A DNA stretch of 64,000 nucleotides from Owenia fusiformis (GCA_903813345.2 CAIIXF020000003.1:25127248-25191247), one strand, 5' to 3'. Shown: positions 47,601 to 58,939, counted from the first letter of the stretch. Program-made: numbers and translations. Notes: generated from the letters alone by a model not told the origin.

Positions 47601-50181
47601 CATTCACTCGACGACAATTACAAGTCTTGATCAACAAAAAAGTACTTCAGCGCTACAATACTTGCAGAGATGGATGCCACTGAAGTAGGCCACAGTAATA
47701 GACCGAAAGCTGCTGATTAGTGGTTGGAAGACTGACTCGTGTACTCGAGTTTTACTCGCATTTGTCCTAAAAATCAATTGATCGAGTTGAAAACTTGAAC
47801 TCACGATTTGAAATTTTTACCAAAAAAATATTTTTCACTCGTTTTCACCTTACCTTGACTCGCAATTCGTCTCTGCTATTCACAATTTCCATGCTTATAG
47901 TTGTAATGTTCTGCTTAATCTGTATAGAATACAACTTATTTTCTATTTAATGCCATGTGCGGAGGACAAACATACTTGGATTTTATTCTGCTTTCGTTAT
48001 TTTCATGCAAAAGTTTCATTTCCGGTTTGATGCATTCTGGGAATATCCAACAGCCGGGAATTTTAAAATTTGTCTACCGCGGTGCATCCTGGAACTTTCT
48101 CAGAGGTGGCGTTAACGCAATTTTTTACGTTTTTTACTCACATTTTTGCAACTCTGACGCAAATATTCATTGTCTACCGAGTCTTTCTGACGCACGTTTG
48201 TTTCACATGCAAAATCCCCGCTTGGTACTTGGTTAAATTGATCCCTATACGTGAAAATACGTGATTGATCAAATTTTTAATTTTGCTAATTCCGGAAATC
48301 TAACATTTCGTTCAGCGCAATCGAGCCTCCTTCCTACCGATCATTTTCTCATTTCGGTATTTCATATAATTTTTAAAGCCCTGTGTTCAGATTCAATGAT
48401 AAACTTGAAAACATTGATCGATCCCTCGATTTGTTTATCTCGTGAAGCATGTTGCTAGGGGGCGTATCAAAAATGCAATAAAACGAACATAACATTGAAC
48501 AATAATTTATTAATTTCATACTCCCTTCTAAGGATTTTAGTGATCGTATATTTATCTAAATTACCGTATAAAATCTTCCCTTGAATGTTCACACACTAGA
48601 TTTACGAACCTTTAGTTTCCTTCGCAAGTTCGCAAAATTCCTTGTTAAGTTAGCAAGTTTCCTTGAGCCGTCCCCTTCATCAGCATGCGCAGATGTAATG
48701 CGCAGTAGGTTTATCAATGGTACTCACAGTGACCGATCTATCGTAAGTTTTCACCAAGTATTTTCAATTAACTCCCTCAAGTTAAGATCTTCGATTCACT
48801 AGATCTGAAGCTGATCCTATGAAGATAGGTAATGGGCACATGAAAATCCAGTCGATCGCACATTAAGGGGGGTAATAATGATGATAAATTAGGTATGAGA
48901 ACAAATCTACTTTCGGTTTCATTTGATCAGCTATAATTACAAGATTCTACCGTGTTCAATTTAAATGATGCCCAGTATTGTGGTCGGTCTTATATTGCCG
49001 TTTTAGACTTTGGAATGATTGCAAAAATGTTGAATTTCAACATGAAACGCTTTGACCCCAATTTGTGTAACTCCACACAGGGAGAAACTCCTCTCCCACT
49101 CCATTCACACCCATGACTCGCTGGACCAGATAATCAGATGATTAATAGTGACATTTTTCTTGCAATTGCCTAATTAATTAATTGTTAGTTGTTATGTGCT
49201 AAAAGAGTACAATAAAAGGTATGCACAAAATCAAAAAATAGATTTTGTATGTGGTTTCTACATTTTGTATGCATTTTTACTCAAGAAAAACACTTTTATA
49301 GCTTTGACTCAAGTTTTTTTCTTGTGACTCACTTTTTTGAAACTACCTGAGTCATGATGACTCACAAAAATATATGCCTACCGCCACCGCTGTTTCTGGA
49401 TTGACGAAGTTTGTTTTCACTATTTATCCGGTAAGGGATGTGCAATACGATTTAGACAATAAAAAGTATAGAGGCACTTGAAAGACTTTATCAAATTGAT
49501 GAATTCTGCCGCTACTTGGGAAACTGAAACCGGAAGTAACTCAACTTAAGTCAAATCGCGAATATAATCGTGGTTTTTCATGGCCCACTCGAGTGGAGAT
49601 TTTCAGGCGAGTCCGACCACTACTGCTGATCACATCAATTCATGTTTTAAAGGTCACTCTTCTTGTTTGTTTGTTTGTTTGTTTATATCCATGTTATTTT
49701 AATTAAACTCCTTATCTACTTTAACTAACGTATGTGTTTCAGCTGTCCAGTGCGCAGTGGGAGAGCCATAAATTTCAAAATTTAACTTCGCTCTCAAAGA
49801 CAGTAAGATTGTAGACTATTCACCTATGAAAAAGTATACAATTGATACAGGGAGAAACATCAAACCATATACCTTATACACTTACTATTAATACCGATGT
49901 AAATTTCCATATAAACATTCTATGTCTTTAGCAAAAATATAAATTTCAATTATAAAATTTTGCATGGCAACGATTTTCAAATTCAAATCAGGAAATGAGT
50001 GGTTTTGAGAATTTTGTTTGTGATTATTGAAGCTATGTGGAAAATGCATTCTTCAATTTTCATTCCAAGTATTCTTGGATAGATAACTGATAAGTTGAAC
50101 CATACTTACATATTGTGTGAGGTCTTGAATACTCTTAGGATCGGCTCCATTCACGATATAATCTTTTTGTACATCTGCCAT
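44696..50181 (-). CDS. HSBP1: Heat shock factor-binding protein 1
   Basis: Three exons on the minus strand: 50110-50181, 46160-46226 and 44696-44784, giving 75 residues (human is 76). The protein is the HSBP1 coiled coil: [40 protein letters not shown], then [18 protein letters not shown]. Its heptad pattern supports the trimeric coiled coil that binds the trimerisation domain of HSF1 and dampens the heat-shock response. The second junction falls in INR-IDD. Intron 1 (46227-50109) is GT-AG, but intron 2 is AT-AC. The stop after GEK matches the family length. Divergent orientation to the F-box gene (first firm exon at 54287) leaves about 4 kb of repeat-rich DNA between them. Confidence 0.95.
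44785..46159 (-). other. U12-type AT-AC intron of HSBP1
   Basis: On the minus strand the intron begins ATATCCTTTT, the U12 AT-AC donor consensus, and ends CCTTAACTGTGCTAC, where CCTTAAC matches the U12 branch site about 10 bases before the terminal AC. No GT-AG pair near these borders restores the IIN-RIDDM junction, which is conserved in HSBP1. Length is 1375 bp. Confidence 0.9.
45410..45566. repeat. Partial copy of the CAGGCCCGTAGCCAGG family
   Basis: Contains CATGCAGTTTTTCACCATGC and AGTGATTTGGCCATTTTGGG and ends GGCTACGGGCCTG, like the element at 20329-20504 and the fragment at 57650-57786. It lies in HSBP1 intron 2. Confidence 0.7.
47354..49640. mobile_element. Foldback element in HSBP1 intron 1, interrupted by a later insertion
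   Basis: TAGTGGCATCCATCTGTGAA (from about 47402) is mirrored by AGAGATGGATGCCACTGAAG near 47670-47690, and ACTGGAGTACTTCTTTGT by CAAAAAAGTACTTCAG. The outer part of the right arm (GACCGAAAGCTGCTGAT) resumes only after 49622 with ATCACATCAAT, matching the left outer end ATGTGATAAGC. The right arm is therefore split by the element at 47718-49622. Confidence 0.7.
47718..49622. mobile_element. hAT-like element with 8-bp target duplication
   Basis: Ends TAGTGGTTGGA and TCCGACCACTA are short inverted repeats, flanked on both sides by CTGCTGAT (47710-47717 and 49623-49630), a clean 8-bp duplication. Inside, sequences based on GACTCG and ACTCGAG recur near both ends. No intact transposase frame is visible; short open frames at 47955-48458 carry no domain I recognise. 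Confidence 0.75.
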
Positions 50182-50726
50182 TTTGAAACTTTGGACGCTA
50201 TTACCTGGTTCCCACTAAATGTTAAACTAAAATCGAAATCATTATTTTGTATTATATCGGGGATTTATTTCTGATCTGAATTTTCTCTTGCTGTTTTGTT
50301 ATTGAATTAGACTCTAAGTAAATAAAATACTTTTAATCCTTATTTAAGTATAGAAGTTTCAATAGACCGAACAAATTTCAAATTGACTATTAAAATAAAT
50401 CTGATGGTGCATTCTCAAAAAGTTTGGGATTCAGTGACCACCTTAGTTTATAGAAACACACAAATTATGTGAAGTGAAAGTTGAATTTTCTTAAACTTTT
50501 AGAGTATTTAGTCTGAATATGGCATCTCCTTTGCATAAGAAACAGATAACCAAATACTTGAAATCTCATAAAACCTCAATAAACAAGGATGATATAAACG
50601 ACAGGTCAGTATAATTTGAATCTCAAAAATCGACAACATGAAGTTAGTAAAAAAAAAAAAATATCTGCTTTTGCACTTCATTGAATCAGTGAGTGTGACT
50701 CCCGGGATATGACGAGACCCTATAGT

Positions 50727-52318
50727 ATCTGTTGCAAGACTTTTGCCTGGCACAACCGTCACCATGTCATTAAGTGTTTTGCTGTAAGTTGCGCAAGGGT
50801 CCTGCCATGACCGTTGTAGTGTTATCGTGAAAGCCTTGTAGTTGTATAACCTAAAGTAGGGGACAAAAATAAATCTCAACCCTCAAAAGTTGTCACAATG
50901 AGCTAAATTCTAAGTTTCATGTATCAAACTCTCCCAAGTGGTAGAAAAATAATTCCCATCCACTTTAAGTAGCACAATAAATGAATCCAAAGCCTCATAC
51001 CTGCAAATGATGGATAAATCCCTACCAAATCGGACTAATGTTTTCATGAATCGCCATGTTTGTGATCCAAGGAGGATTGACTCCCAGAATGTAACATCAA
51101 GTAACCTTATTTATTCGTGACGTATTTCAAAACGGAGGAATGGCATTTTGAAAGCTGACACGTGTCATGTTGCATTCTGGGAGCCAACCCACATTGCGGC
51201 GTAATCTGGCTTCAAAATCACCTCTACATTTGAAGAGTCGGCATTAACATGTGAATTCCACATCAAATTTTTAAGTTCTTATTTGTCATTATGGACACAA
51301 ATTCCACTATATCTGGACTTACTATGACGGAGAAAATAGAGCACTGAATACACTGAGGTAAGAGTTTATTACATATGCGACAACATGTAATTTCCATAGG
51401 TTTTGTAATTCTTTATGCCCCCCACTGTAGTCAAATAAAATCCGACTGTCGTATGCTGTTATTTATTGTTATTTTTCTTATTTGGATATTTCTTTTTTTG
51501 GCATAAACGATTATGCCAAGAAAATGATATAAAATAAATATCCAAATAAGAACAAGGAACATCTAAGAACAGCATACAACGGTCGGATTTATATGACGGT
51601 AATGTTAAGCCCGATATGACCGTGATAATGCTGTACTATATTGCAAGCCCTGTCATGACTGTGGTAATGTTAAATGCCTCGTGTTAAAACCCAATTTGAC
51701 CGTGACAATGGTTGCAAGGGCTGTCATGACCTTGGTAGTGTTAAAGCCTGAAAATGTTAAAGCCTAATGTTAAAGCCTGATATGACCGTGACAATGGTTG
51801 CAAAGCCTGTCATGACCTTGGTAATGTTAAGCCTAATATGACCGTGACAATGGTTGCAAGGCCTGCCTGTCATGACTGTGGTAATGTTAAAGCATGATGT
51901 GACCCTGACAATGGTTGTATTAAATGACCTTTAGTAGCATTAGAATACACTGTACCGTACTGAAAAATGTCATCATTTAACTACCTTAAATATGTAAATC
52001 TAGACTACTACTAGTTTAACTCATAATTCATTTCCACAGACTATAATTCTATATCTCATTCAAGAATGTGAAGATTGTCATATCAGGCTTTAAAATTACC
52101 ACGGTAATTACCACCTTACAACCATTGCCGCAGTCATATAAAGCTTTAACATTACCACAGTTATGACAGGCCTTGCAATATAATATAGCATTAATTGTCA
52201 TGGTTATACCAGTCTTTCACAATAACACTACCACGGTCATGGCAGGAGCCTTGCAAAACTTAAAAACACTGAATAACATGGTGACAGTTGTGCCAGGCAT
52301 AAGTCTTGCAATAGAGAT
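50727..52318. repeat. Large inverted arrangement of CATGACCGTGGTAATGTTAA tandem repeats
   Basis: At 51600-51930 the unit ATGACCGTGACAATGGTTGC plus CCTGTCATGACCTTGGTAAT is repeated several times; the complementary words appear at 52080-52270. The outer ends ATCTGTTGCAAGACTTTTGC (50727) and GCATAAGTCTTGCAATAGAGAT (52297-52318) are inverted copies, as are CCTGGCACAACCGTCACCATG and its complement. The whole 1.6 kb can fold back. Confidence 0.75.
51440..51597. mobile_element. Small palindromic element (MITE-like)
   Basis: AATCCGACTGTCGTATGCTGTT is mirrored by AACAGCATACAACGGTCGGATT, and CTTATTTGGATATTT by AAATATCCAAATAAG, around a short centre. It lies near the middle of the larger inverted array. 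Confidence 0.75.
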
Positions 52319-52450
52319 CATGTGGGTATGACTGGACATTGACGGGTTGTTTTAGTGCAATTTATATATTTTGTAGATCTACGTGCCATTTCTATTGTTT
52401 TTTGTGTTATACCAATAACGAGTACCATCGCCTGCAACCACTGATTCAGG

Positions 52451-52578
52451 CACAGGCCCAGGATGCAGGAAGAAGATTTAAATCCCCCCCCCCACTCACT
52501 GTGTAATGTATGAATTTATTTCTAGTTCATACATTATACACTGAGTGGGGGGATTCAAATCTTCTTCCTGGGCCTGTG
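52451..52578. repeat. Near-perfect hairpin, ~60-bp arms
   Basis: CACAGGCCCAGGA, AGAAGATTT-AATCCCCCC, ACTCA-TGT-TAATGTATGAA on the left are mirrored on the right, ending TCCTGGGCCTGTG. A small ~11-base loop separates the arms. The left arm has an extra 7 bases (TGCAGGA). Confidence 0.85.
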
Positions 52579-52764
52579 GATTCAGAATTTTGTGATAGGT
52601 GGGGGCACTTGATAATGGCTGTGAGTAAGCGAGTGAATGCAGCAAATGAGTCCAAGAAAAGGGTGGTCCTCCCGCCAGAAAATTGAGCATCATTTGGTGC
52701 ATTCTGAGCAATATCAGAGCATATAGAAGCATATTTAATGTTTCAAAGCACTGAAATACATGTA

Positions 52765-53710
52765 CAGGGTGTCCAAAAAAAACAGGACCGTAAGAAATTT
52801 GAATAACTCAGTCAATTTTGCATATTTTGCCTTGAAATTTAGAATTATTTAGTTCATTCAATGTGAATTTTGTTCTGAAAGTTTGATGATAATATGTTTA
52901 TTGTGTCAAAAACTACAGTCCTTTACAAAACATGCTCAAAGTGGGCACTTCTCCTCTCTATGCACAAACGAATCCTGCGAACAAAGTTGTTAATGACCCT
53001 TACCTATACACATTAATGTGGATGGTAAATATTGGGGTAGTTATTGCCCTCATAAGATTGTTAGGGGCCTGTCGGTATACACATTGACTTTGAGAAATCC
53101 TCAAATGCATCCTGCAACTGATGAGCTGACCACCAAAGCATTGCCTAAACCATTTCAGCATATCATTTGCAGTGTTGGGGTGGTATTGGCTTGTTGAAAC
53201 CACTGCTCAATTATCTCCTTAGATGTCCCTTCTGGTGCTTAGTGACCTCCAAAACTTGGGGAGAACTTACTGGTCCTTGTTCATGGTGATAGCAAGTCCC
53301 CAGTCACCTTCGAACCAAAAGGGACCGATGATTCCATGTTTCCTCATTGCCACCCAGGGAGTGCATTTTTCAGAATGCAATGGATGCAGTAACACTTCAT
53401 CAGGAGGATGTAAGCCCCAGTAGCAATTGTTCTTGGAACAAACTTGTCCATTCAGAAAGACATGTGTGTAGGAGGATCATCAACAGCTTTGTTCGCCGGA
53501 TTGAATTGTGCATAGAGATAAGATTTGCACATTTTGGGGATGTTTTGTAAGGAGCTGTAGTTTTTTTGACTCAATTGGTAGATTATTATCAAACTTTCAC
53601 AACAAAATTCACATTGAATGAACTAAATAATTCTGAAATTTCAAGGCAAAATATGCAAAATTGACCGAGTTATTCAACTTTCTTACGGTCCTGTTTTTTT
53701 GGACACCCCG
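52765..53710. mobile_element. Mariner-like element built from two inverted 3' ends
   Basis: Ends CAGGGTGTCCAAAAAA and TTTTTTTGGACACCCCG are flanked by TA. The arms are similar over about 230-250 bp. The left arm, read on the minus strand, encodes a transposase C-terminus (INNFVRRIRLCIERRSAHFE then a stop); the right arm encodes the same tail on the plus strand (INSFVRRIELCIEIRFAHFG then a stop). Between them, on the minus strand, are decayed pieces of an IS630/mariner-type transposase (GIIGPFWFEGDWG; NDMLKWFRQCFGGQLIS). Frames are broken, so it is inactive. Confidence 0.8.
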
Positions 53711-53755
53711 TATCTTATTTCAAACATACCGCATCGAGTGAGCGCAAGATAGAAA

Positions 53756-53898
53756 GATGATGCTGCTGACTGTGATAGCCACGAGAGGTGGAAGCCCCTG
53801 GTGACCCCCCCCCCCCTCCTGGATCCGCCACTGACCAACATACATGACATTGTATAGGCTTCCACCTCCCGCAACCATCAGAGTCAGCAGCATCATCT
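53756..53898. repeat. Hairpin with ~40-bp arms
   Basis: ATGATGCTGCTGACTGTGAT and GAGGTGGAAGCC on the left match GGCTTCCACCTC and ATCAGAGTCAGCAGCATCAT on the right as reverse complements. The centre holds a C-run next to TCCTGGATCCGCCACTG. Confidence 0.75.
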
Positions 53899-54286
53899 AT
53901 TGGGGTCTGTCTAATTTTCCACCCCTCCTCCCTCCAAGGTTGATTTCCACATAACCACCATACCATGCCTGGTCAGATTTTTTTGTAAACACTTCAAATT
54001 ACAAAATCAAAGACAAAATGAGAGTAAACATTTTTTGCATAACTCAACTTTTCAAAATTTTGGTGACAGAAAGTGCATGAAAGGCTGAATTTAACACATA
54101 AAAATGTTCCACTCAGAGGCGTAGCCAGGTATTGTCAAGGGAGGGTGCAATTTTTGGGTTAGTAGCACTGTGAAGAAGCGAGCCCAAAAAAGGGGGGAGT
54201 TTGAGGGTTCACCCCCTGAAAATTGTTAAAATTTGCATTGTATATGATTCATTGTAAGCATTTCAAACCATGATATTTGATTTCAG

Positions 54287-57110
54287 ATCTCAAACTAGCG
54301 CAAAGAGCAACAAAGCTTCTGTTCAAATCCCAAATAGGTTAGAGGATAAAAACAGAGCAGCACAGGGACCAAAACATTATGTTGCACAATCCCCAGTACC
54401 AAAACATAATGCTTCACAATCCCCAGGACCAAAACACAATGCTTCAGAACCTCCAGGACCAAAACAAAATGCTATGCAATCCCCAGGAACAAAACACAAT
54501 GCTATGCCATCCCCAGGAACAAAAAACAGTGCTGCATATATCAAGAGAACAAAACAATTTCCTGCTGTGAATACAACAAAGAATTCTATCAAGTCACTGA
54601 ACAAGTACAAAGTTTTATTTCTTAATTTTGACTTAATCGTGATTAAGATTAATTAGTATTTAATTGCTATTAAAGCAAATTTTGAAAATTCTCATCATAT
54701 GGATTAACCTGAACAATTTTGGCGATTTTCATGAAGTTAATTTATTTCATATTTTATTTCCAGTTTACCTGATGAAATTCTACTTCAGATATTCCAGTAT
54801 CTAGGGCCAACCGACCTACTTTTGGCATGCACCATTTCAAAACGTTGGCTGACACTAACTGCAGATAAGTTAGTATTAAGTATTCTTGGCTTTTGTTTGT
54901 ATCTTCTTCAAGTTGCCATTATGTTGGAAATACAGAGAAACCATAAGCTACAACCAATGTTTTTTGTCAAGTTGATTAAGAAATCTGATGATTTCAAAGT
55001 TTCATCTTTTTCCATGAAAATTTGGCACATACGGTATACAGTACATTTCGTTCCATCAGAATAATATGTAATGTCCCAACTCACATTTTGTGAAACTGAG
55101 AAATCAATTTTTGTAACTCCTGTAACGTCAATAGTATCCATCTGTCATGTATGAGATTTTCCATTATTTTTTTGTCACAAATATGTGTAAATACATTAAG
55201 GATTTCAAGATTTCTAAAACATTTTTTGAGCATATTAAAAGTGGAGATAGGACAATTCAATTTCAAAAATGTGAGTTGGGACATTATTATTCGGATAGGG
55301 TGATATAATGATAATTAGATGTACATACATTGATTAAGTGAGCTACAGTACATGTATGCATGCACTTTGGTATTTCAGGACTATTTTCTGTTCAATGTAT
55401 AGGGTGGCATTTTTGTGTAACTCTGTATATGATATACTTTTATTTCCAGTGTCTTATGGTTACCCATATACGAACGCTATGTGGCGAATAACAAAAAGAC
55501 AGGAAGCAGCAATGGGGATAAGTGTGTGAATGCATCAACCCAGTTTAAAGAACCTGGCTACTGGAAACACCAATGCATGCAAAGGTATGAGTGAAATCAG
55601 ATGACATCTCATTGCAATTTTATTCTATATAAATCAAAGACCCATGAGCACCAAAGATTTTGGGGGTTGAAAGTCTCAATCAAAAATACAGTCTTACATT
55701 GTAAGCACTGTACTAAATAAATAAAATAGTTTATTGTGAGGTTTAACTTATTCACAATGTCTGTCTTGTATTGTAGGTGTGGTCAGAGCAGATCAAAGAA
55801 GGCAATTGCAATGCTCAAGAAGCTAAGTCCATATACAGGTCTACCCAAACTGACCACACAGGCTTTAGAGTAAGTTCATCTTTATTTTTATTTAGAAGTA
55901 CTCAGTACTCCTATTTGAGTACCTCTGTTATTCCTGTATATTTCCACAATTTTAGTTAACAAAATGTCTGAATAAATATATTTCTAGAAAATTTTAGTAA
56001 GGCATTTATTTCACTTGCCCTGGCTTTCTGGCTTTACCCATAGTATTATATAGTTCTGTTGTATCCCCTTGCTTTCATGTAATCATATACCAGCACATTC
56101 ATATACAGGGTGGTCCAAAAAAGTGAACCCCTGCAACAAATTATACCACAGTTATTATCTGTATTAATGGGCTACACTCCAGCATATATAGTGGCATTTT
56201 GTATTCTTATGCATTTTTTTTGAGGAGTGAAAAACTTCAACATTTATGTTGCAGCAGTTATCCAGAACCATGGAGCATGGATTGAGCATGTCATCCATTA
56301 ATCAGGCATGTCTGTTGATGCCATGCAATGTGTGCAAGATTTAAGACTGAGGGACCTTTATGGTACCCACAAAAATTTAAGATCTTCCATGTGAGAATAC
56401 TAGCCCATTAATGCGGGAAATAATTAAGATAAAGCTTGTTTCATGGGTTTTTGGGACCACCCTGTATTTTATTTTAACAAATGCCTCACATTTTTACATT
56501 ATAGGAGTCTAGGTACTAAGTGGATTTTATTGCTGAAGGACTCTACAGGTGTTGAACACACGATGTGGCATAGTGATGCATTCCACCACCAGATGTCTCT
56601 ATCCGTGCGCTGGTATGGCCTAGAATGGCCGCCTCTTTCTCGTATTACACAATTAAGTCTTTATGCTGCGAACCCGATCTTCTCTTCATCAGATAAAAAT
56701 AAGCAAGGGTATTGGTCCTTTAATTTTTGTAAAATATATTTATTCACAATAGTAATGGCTAACATAATACCCAGGCATCTTTCCTTCAAGTTACAAATGA
56801 AACAAATGGTTCTTTGTCAGTTAAGTATAAAAGTATAAAGTAATAGCCTATAATATAAGATACTGCTAGTCTTTACTGACTAACCTGCACTGCATTGATT
56901 GAACATTGTCACCTTTAACCACCGTGATATTTTTTTATGGCATTATGCATGGCTTAAAGATTTTTTTATTCCAGCCCCTGTCGCAGGTCTCTTCTCCTGA
57001 GTTGCAAGTTCACATGGAATAAATGGCTAGAAAGTCTCAAGCCTATTGGCGGAGACAGCATGTGCCACTTTTACCTCCTGGCAGATACTTTATTAATTGC
57101 AGTATTTAAA
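54287..57110 (+). CDS. FBXO15: F-box protein, FBXO15-like (5' and 3' ends not found)
   Basis: Six exons join in phase: 54287-54604, 54764-54868, 55450-55584, 55777-55869, 56505-56708 and 56975-57110. The first encodes about five copies of a 10-residue Pro/Lys/Asn repeat (SPGPKHNASE and variants). The second and third encode an F-box (LPDEILLQIFQYL, DLLLACTISKRW, then VLWLPIYERY), which docks substrate receptors onto SKP1 in an SCF ubiquitin ligase. Downstream motifs fit FBXO15: GYWKHQCMQR, then LKKLSPYTGLPKLTTQAL, LGTKWILLLKD and VRWYGLEWPPLSRITQLSLY. The first exon begins in phase 2, so an upstream coding exon is missing; a donor at 51357 has compatible phase but no Met. The C-terminal half of vertebrate FBXO15 was not found after 57110, where repeats begin. 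The assignment to FBXO15 rests on motif order and is fairly strong; completeness is doubtful. Confidence 0.82.
56106..56464. mobile_element. MITE with CAGGGTGGTCCAAAAA termini and TA duplication
   Basis: CAGGGTGGTCCAAAAAAGTG at the left and TTTTTGGGACCACCCTG at the right are inverted and flanked by TA. It lies in the FBXO15-like intron 55870-56504, ending only 40 bp before the next exon. Confidence 0.85.
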
Positions 57111-57312
57111 GTAAGTTTTAGCTTTAGGAGTTTGATTTTTTCAATATAATTTATTTCATCAAACAAATTTTTATAGATAAAGTGAAATGAGATTTTAAGT
57201 GTATTGTACATGTACATACAAGATATAATCATTTATTCAATACTTAATAGTGTTATAGGTTACTAACATGCAGGAATATAATTGATATCTAAAGTGAGCG
57301 GGTGATATACAT

Positions 57313-57479
57313 ATAGGTTATTTACTGGGAGGGATTGAATATGGGTTTTATTCCGAGGGACAATATGATATTGACCGAGGGAGCGCAGCGACCGAGTGTC
57401 AATATCATATTTCCCAAGGTCAATATCATATTTTCCGAGGAATAAAACCCATATTCAATCCCGACCAGAAATAACCTAT
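57313..57479. repeat. Foldback hairpin, ~80-bp arms
   Basis: ATAGGTTATTTACTGGGAGG, GATTGAATATGGGTTTTATTCC and GACAATATGATATTGACC on the left are mirrored on the right, ending AAATAACCTAT. The centre is GGGAGCGCAGCGACCGAGTG. No coding sequence. Confidence 0.85.
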
Positions 57480-57649
57480 TTATTCCATAATACATTCCTC
57501 CTTAAAATGTTACATTTGGATAATGCTTTTATCAATTAGTCAAGGTTAAAAATAACCGGGAAAACCAAAAATAGGTTAATACGTTCCAATATGATTTTTG
57601 TCCCGGGGACAATACGATTTTTCCATGTAATACGCTCCAATACGATTTT

Positions 57650-57786
57650 TGTCATGCAGTTTTTCACCATTTTGAGCACTTTTCAAGTGATTTTAGGCAT
57701 ATTTGGGCCAAAATTGTCAAATGTGAACCCCCTGGAAATTTTTGAAAACTGAACCCCCCCTTGGCAAATCCTGGCTACGGGCCTGA
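57650..57786. repeat. Copy of the CAGGCCCGTAGCCAGG family
   Basis: CATGCAGTTTTTCACCATTT ... GTGAACCCCCTGGAAATTTT ... TTGGCAAATCCTGGCTACGG is the inverted counterpart of the 20329-20504 element. Confidence 0.75.
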
Positions 57787-58300
57787 ATAACCTCTATATA
57801 TGTGTATAAGCGTATAAAGGGGGTTCATAAAGTCTCTTTACACTTTACACAGACTTTGTATTGTAATTGTAAAAATACTTTATGGACACCCTGTTTATGT
57901 CGTATAAGAGATGTGAAAATATTGCATATGATATAACAAGGGTAACACAATATTGATTATGGTATAAATGGAAAAATATTGCATTTGAACTTTTAAGATC
58001 CCCTATACACCCCCTATATTTAATCTATCCAAATGCATGCTAAATTAAGGAAGTCCTTAATAGACCCTTAGCTACCTGGGAATATATTCATGCAACAAAA
58101 GTATTCTACAAAACTGCTTGATTTGATTACACAGTACTGACTATTTTTGTACATTTTTTATAGAGGGTACAAGAAGTCAAAGATTATCACCTTCTCATGC
58201 ACTTTTTGCGATTCTTTCACTCCTTTTTGGAAATCCCTTTACATGCAATTTTAAAATAAGATTATTTTCGCATATACTCTACATTTGTATTTGATGCAAA

Positions 58301-58680
58301 TAGTCCATTTGTCATTTTCTGAACGTATGAATATTTAAAAGTATGATGTTTTTCTGTGTAAATACTATCATTAGGGATTATTGGAGTGATTTAGCTGGGT
58401 TGCCAAAAAAATAACTTTGGGGAAAAATTTTGTATCTATTACCATGGTAACATACCAGGTAAATGGTGGTATCCCAACGCTAAGTCAATAGTCAACGCCA
58501 TGTTAAGTGATTGCATCCCTCCCTAATCAGCCTATATAATTTTTTCCCCAAACAAACTTTTTCGGCAACCAAGTTAAATCACTTCAGAAAACCCTTATTA
58601 TCATAAATCGACCATAAAACATCGTACTTTTAACAATTTCTAGGTTCACTATTGGATGTATAGGGGTGACAAATGGACTA
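58301..58680. mobile_element. Foldback element with ~150-bp arms
   Basis: TAGTCCATTTGTCA at the left and TGACAAATGGACTA at the right are exact inverted repeats. The inner parts also pair: AAAAGTATGATGTTTT with AAAACATCGTACTTTT, GTGATTTAGCTGGGTTGCC with GGCAACCAAGTTAAATCAC, and TTTGGGGAAAAATTTT with AATTTTTTCCCCAAA. Confidence 0.85.
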
Positions 58681-58939
58681 AAAATACTTTTATTCTTGGG
58701 GGTGATATTATAATAAATGACTCTTATGTTTTGGAATAATCTGTGTCAACAGTCTGTTTGTATTAATATACATGTAGAGACAATCGCATTGATTAATTTT
58801 TAGGTAACATTTACAGTTGGCTAAAGTCGATTGTTTGATTAGAATTTTATTAACTGAGACTTATGTACAGATCCTGGTGACACTGATCTCAGAAAAGTAT
58901 TTCACAACTTAACCAACTGAACACACCCCAGTAATCTTA

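Noticed and set aside
53223-53423. Plus-strand open frame in the mariner-like element
   Set aside because: It is the antisense of decayed transposase on the minus strand.
58164-58257. Possible last exon of the FBXO15-like gene
   Set aside because: It has an acceptor and fits the phase but shows no resemblance to FBXO15 and is embedded in repeats.
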